Source: a virus
Virus record (IMG/VR): IMGVR_UViG_3300042516_002128
Span: 1 to 57,741 of that record
Length of the DNA stretch: 57,741 nt
Reading direction: 5' to 3' (one strand)
The notes beneath the pieces are model-generated. The model saw only the letters and a program-made list of their open reading frames with translations, made no database searches and was not told the origin of the DNA. Shown piece by piece: positions 55,398-57,741 of this stretch. A program made the position numbers and the translations under genes. Within the stretch, counting starts at the first letter, position 1; each line of letters begins with the position of its first letter.

Positions 55398-57741
55398 ATG
55401 CCAACTTATTTAGATTTTGATACCAGTAGGAATAAATCGGGAATACCTGACTCCAAGGAAGGTTTTAGAGATTACTTAATCGCTAGAACTCTTAAAGTAC
55501 CTAATGGACCTCAGACTTTCACTAGTACGAACTATGAGGTACAAACACTAAGGGATATGCCAAACGTTGACCCGGGTGACGTAAAAACAAACTTTGCAAT
55601 TTATTATGGTAATTCTGCGGGTAATAATTTATACTTACCACCAAATAGTACAATAGAAGAATATATCGATACGTCTTTACCTGCTTTACAATCATTATAT
55701 AATGGTATGTTATTTGCTGGGTATGTTGATTCGTTTGAACCTCAAACAACTAATTTAATTAGTATAATGACGGGACAGAACTTTGATGAAGATTCAAAGT
55801 TAATGAAATTTGCTACAAGTAACATTAGAGATAATAGCCAAGGACCTGTTTTTGCAAGAATACAAAGGAATTTAGAGGCGGCAACCGTTGGTAGAGTTAG
55901 ACTTATTGATGCGTTGAATGGAAATACCTCAACTGCTTTAAATTTAATAACAGGTAGAGAACCATTAGTTGAATTTAATAATAGAATTACCGTATCATCA
56001 ACTTTATTAGGTAAAGGTATAGATTTTTTACAAACAGTAGCAGGTACACAATTACCTTTTAGTGAAATACCCGGTGATTATTTAACAAACCCAAGAAACC
56101 CAATACAAAATAGACCAGAAGCTAGAACACAAGCGGGAGCTATCTTACAAGATATCACAGGAGCAATTGGTTCAATGGTTGGAATACAAAGAAGACCAAA
56201 ACCGGGAAGAAAACCTTCCGATTTGTTTATTGAATATATGGGTCAAGGACCTAAACAAGTGTTATTTGATTTATTAACATATTCAAAATATGCACCTAAC
56301 TATACCACAACGGCTAGGTCACAACAATCATCTAAAATATTTCAATTTGCAGATAGAGTTGGGGAAGGCATCAAAAATTTATTAGGTCTCGAAGCGCCAA
56401 AAGGTGAGGCTTACATGGGTGATGATAGAAGTAACGACGTTAAATATACAATGTCAGACTTTAACGACAATATGGTTAAAAGTAGTTACTATCTTAGTTT
56501 AATGTTTGACCCCGTGGCTGCTGAATTATTTGAAAGAAAAAGAAACATTTCACAAGGTGGTCAGATTGGTGGTAAACTAACATGGATTAGCCGTAACTCA
56601 ATAAATAAATTAGGAGTAAATAATGCTGAATGGGGAGATGAATCTGGAAAATTAAACGATTCACTTTCTACCAAATTTACATTTAGACCCGATTCATTAT
56701 TAGATAAAACACAACAACTTTTGGATTCTATGCCAAAAGGTGGTGAAGGTTCACGTACTCACGTTGGTAACGTAATTGACCAAACAAGTAGAATATTCAA
56801 GGAAGGACAGACAGTAATGTCAAGAGGTTCTAATATTAAGTATGTAGATAAATTTTCAGGAGAAGAAACTGGAGTTGAATACTGTAGAGTATGGACAAAA
56901 GACAGGTCATATATGAACTATTCTGATACCATGAAAAGAACCGCAAATATTAGAAAATTTGACGATAGTGTTTTGGGAGGAGATAGTAGAGTTTGGAACA
57001 TAAATTACGCCCCAATGTCAGACGGTAAAGCAACTTTTCAAGGGGTATCTACAAACATAATTAAACAAGGTGATGGATTCTATGCTAAAAAATATATGTT
57101 CTCAATTGAGAATTTAGCTTGGAAAACATCAAATACACCGGGATTTACTTATAACGATTTACCATATTGTGAAAGAGGAAATAACGGAGGTAGAGTTATG
57201 TGGTTTCCACCATATGATTTAAAAATTAGTGAAAATAATAGTGCAAGATGGACGGATAACACCTTCTTAGGTAGACCCGAACCAATTTATACGTATCAAG
57301 ATACAAGTAGAACAGGTCAGTTATCATTTAAAGTGGTTGTTGACCACCCAAGTATTTTAAACTTATTAGTTAGAGAAGAGTTTAAAAACATGAGTGATGA
57401 TGAGGCTGAGAATTACATAAATGCGTTTTTCGCTGGTTGTATAGATTTAGATTTTTATGCGTTAATTAGAAAATATGCAAATTTAGATGCTAGTGATATT
57501 TCATTAATTAAATCATTTTTAAATAATAATAAAGAACCCGATACGATATTACAATATATGCCGGCGGTTGATAGTCCTGTTAATGTAGACCCATTACAAC
57601 AAATGTTCAACGCAACTGGTTCTGGTGATAATACGGGGGGAAAAGGAGGAGCAAAAGACATTATATTAAAATATGCAAATGATATACCAGGACCAAATTT
57701 ACAAACATTAGTATCACCGAAAAAATATAGTGATTTATTTC
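55398..57741 (+). CDS. Large structural protein, truncated by window edge
   Basis: From the ATG at 55398 the frame stays open for at least 781 residues to the right edge. It begins PTYLDFDTSRNKSGIPDSKE, GFRDYLIARTLKVPNGPQTF. The middle has GRKPSDLFIEYMGQGPKQVL and FDDSVLGGDSRVWNINYAPM. The C-terminal visible part reads NGGRVMWFPPYDLKISENNS, PIYTYQDTSRTGQLSFKVVV and DHPSILNLLVREEF. Such long beta/helical proteins next to the tape measure are baseplate or hub parts in phages of Bacteroidota; a C-terminal peptidoglycan-binding (OmpA-like) domain may lie beyond the edge, but is not visible. Confidence 0.7.
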   Translation, partial: MPTYLDFDTSRNKSGIPDSKEGFRDYLIARTLKVPNGPQTFTSTNYEVQTLRDMPNVDPGDVKTNFAIYYGNSAGNNLYLPPNSTIEEYIDTSLPALQSLYNGMLFAGYVDSFEPQTTNLISIMTGQNFDEDSKLMKFATSNIRDNSQGPVFARIQRNLEAATVGRVRLIDALNGNTSTALNLITGREPLVEFNNRITVSSTLLGKGIDFLQTVAGTQLPFSEIPGDYLTNPRNPIQNRPEARTQAGAILQDITGAIGSMVGIQRRPKPGRKPSDLFIEYMGQGPKQVLFDLLTYSKYAPNYTTTARSQQSSKIFQFADRVGEGIKNLLGLEAPKGEAYMGDDRSNDVKYTMSDFNDNMVKSSYYLSLMFDPVAAELFERKRNISQGGQIGGKLTWISRNSINKLGVNNAEWGDESGKLNDSLSTKFTFRPDSLLDKTQQLLDSMPKGGEGSRTHVGNVIDQTSRIFKEGQTVMSRGSNIKYVDKFSGEETGVEYCRVWTKDRSYMNYSDTMKRTANIRKFDDSVLGGDSRVWNINYAPMSDGKATFQGVSTNIIKQGDGFYAKKYMFSIENLAWKTSNTPGFTYNDLPYCERGNNGGRVMWFPPYDLKISENNSARWTDNTFLGRPEPIYTYQDTSRTGQLSFKVVVDHPSILNLLVREEFKNMSDDEAENYINAFFAGCIDLDFYALIRKYANLDASDISLIKSFLNNNKEPDTILQYMPAVDSPVNVDPLQQMFNATGSGDNTGGKGGAKDIILKYANDIPGPNLQTLVSPKKYSDLF

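Overview
The window is a gene-dense, strongly AT-rich stretch of a large tailed phage with a contractile tail and a T4-related morphogenesis set. It covers about 57.7 kb, has almost no gaps, uses both strands in blocks, and shows no tRNA, rRNA, CRISPR or insertion sequence. Recognisable T4-type parts are the large terminase (gp17), portal (gp20), prohead protease (gp21), scaffold (gp22), major capsid protein (gp23), sheath (gp18), tube (gp19), neck/tail completion candidates (gp13, gp14, gp15), a gp5-like OB-fold baseplate protein, a family B DNA polymerase (gp43) and a gp55-like sigma factor. A Bacteroidota host is likely for three reasons. Several non-structural genes sit behind host-type promoters (TTTG, 18-21 bases, TAnnTTTG or near). 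Shine-Dalgarno sequences are nearly absent and leaders are A-rich. The phage also carries a bS21 ribosomal protein of the Bacteroidota kind.

Layout. 1-3735: a Clp-type AAA+ ATPase (minus strand, cut by the window edge), a KTSC protein, a nucleotidyltransferase-like protein and acidic hypothetical proteins. 3742-13996: DNA packaging and head genes (terminase, portal, probable core protein, protease, scaffold, capsid), interrupted by the minus-strand bS21 gene and its divergent neighbour. 14078-14868: a small operon ending in dCMP deaminase. 14869-35799: a long minus-strand block. It holds zinc-ribbon and repeat-rich proteins, structural and baseplate proteins, the sigma factor, three glycosyltransferases, a HAD-like protein, PhoH, dUTPase, a degenerate HD-like protein, a WYL-like protein and a 14-unit tandem-repeat protein. 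35856-39696: tail fibre or surface proteins with Pro/Thr stalks and a PA14 domain. 39781-46683: DNA polymerase, a neck protein, a PD-(D/E)XK-like nuclease and a SNF2 helicase. 46734-57741: neck/tail completion, sheath, tube, tail chaperone, tape measure, and a large structural protein cut by the right edge.

Regulation. A strand-oriented TATTTATA (or TATTTATT/C) element precedes most structural genes on both strands. It reads in the direction of the gene and is the reverse complement of the T4 late element TATAAATA. In six genes it lies exactly three bases before the ATG, which suggests leaderless late mRNAs. The gp55-like sigma factor in the window is the obvious candidate reader. The phage bS21 and the lack of Shine-Dalgarno sites fit a translation mode that does not need leader pairing.

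Most unusual features: the variant late promoter and its fixed spacing; an eight-unit direct-repeat array (consensus CTAGTAT or CCAGTAT every 13-15 bases) between sheath and tube genes; a likely +1 frameshift at TTT TTT CGC that extends the tail assembly chaperone; the phage bS21 gene; and two very repetitive proteins of unknown role. All functional calls come from reading motifs by eye. No database search was possible.
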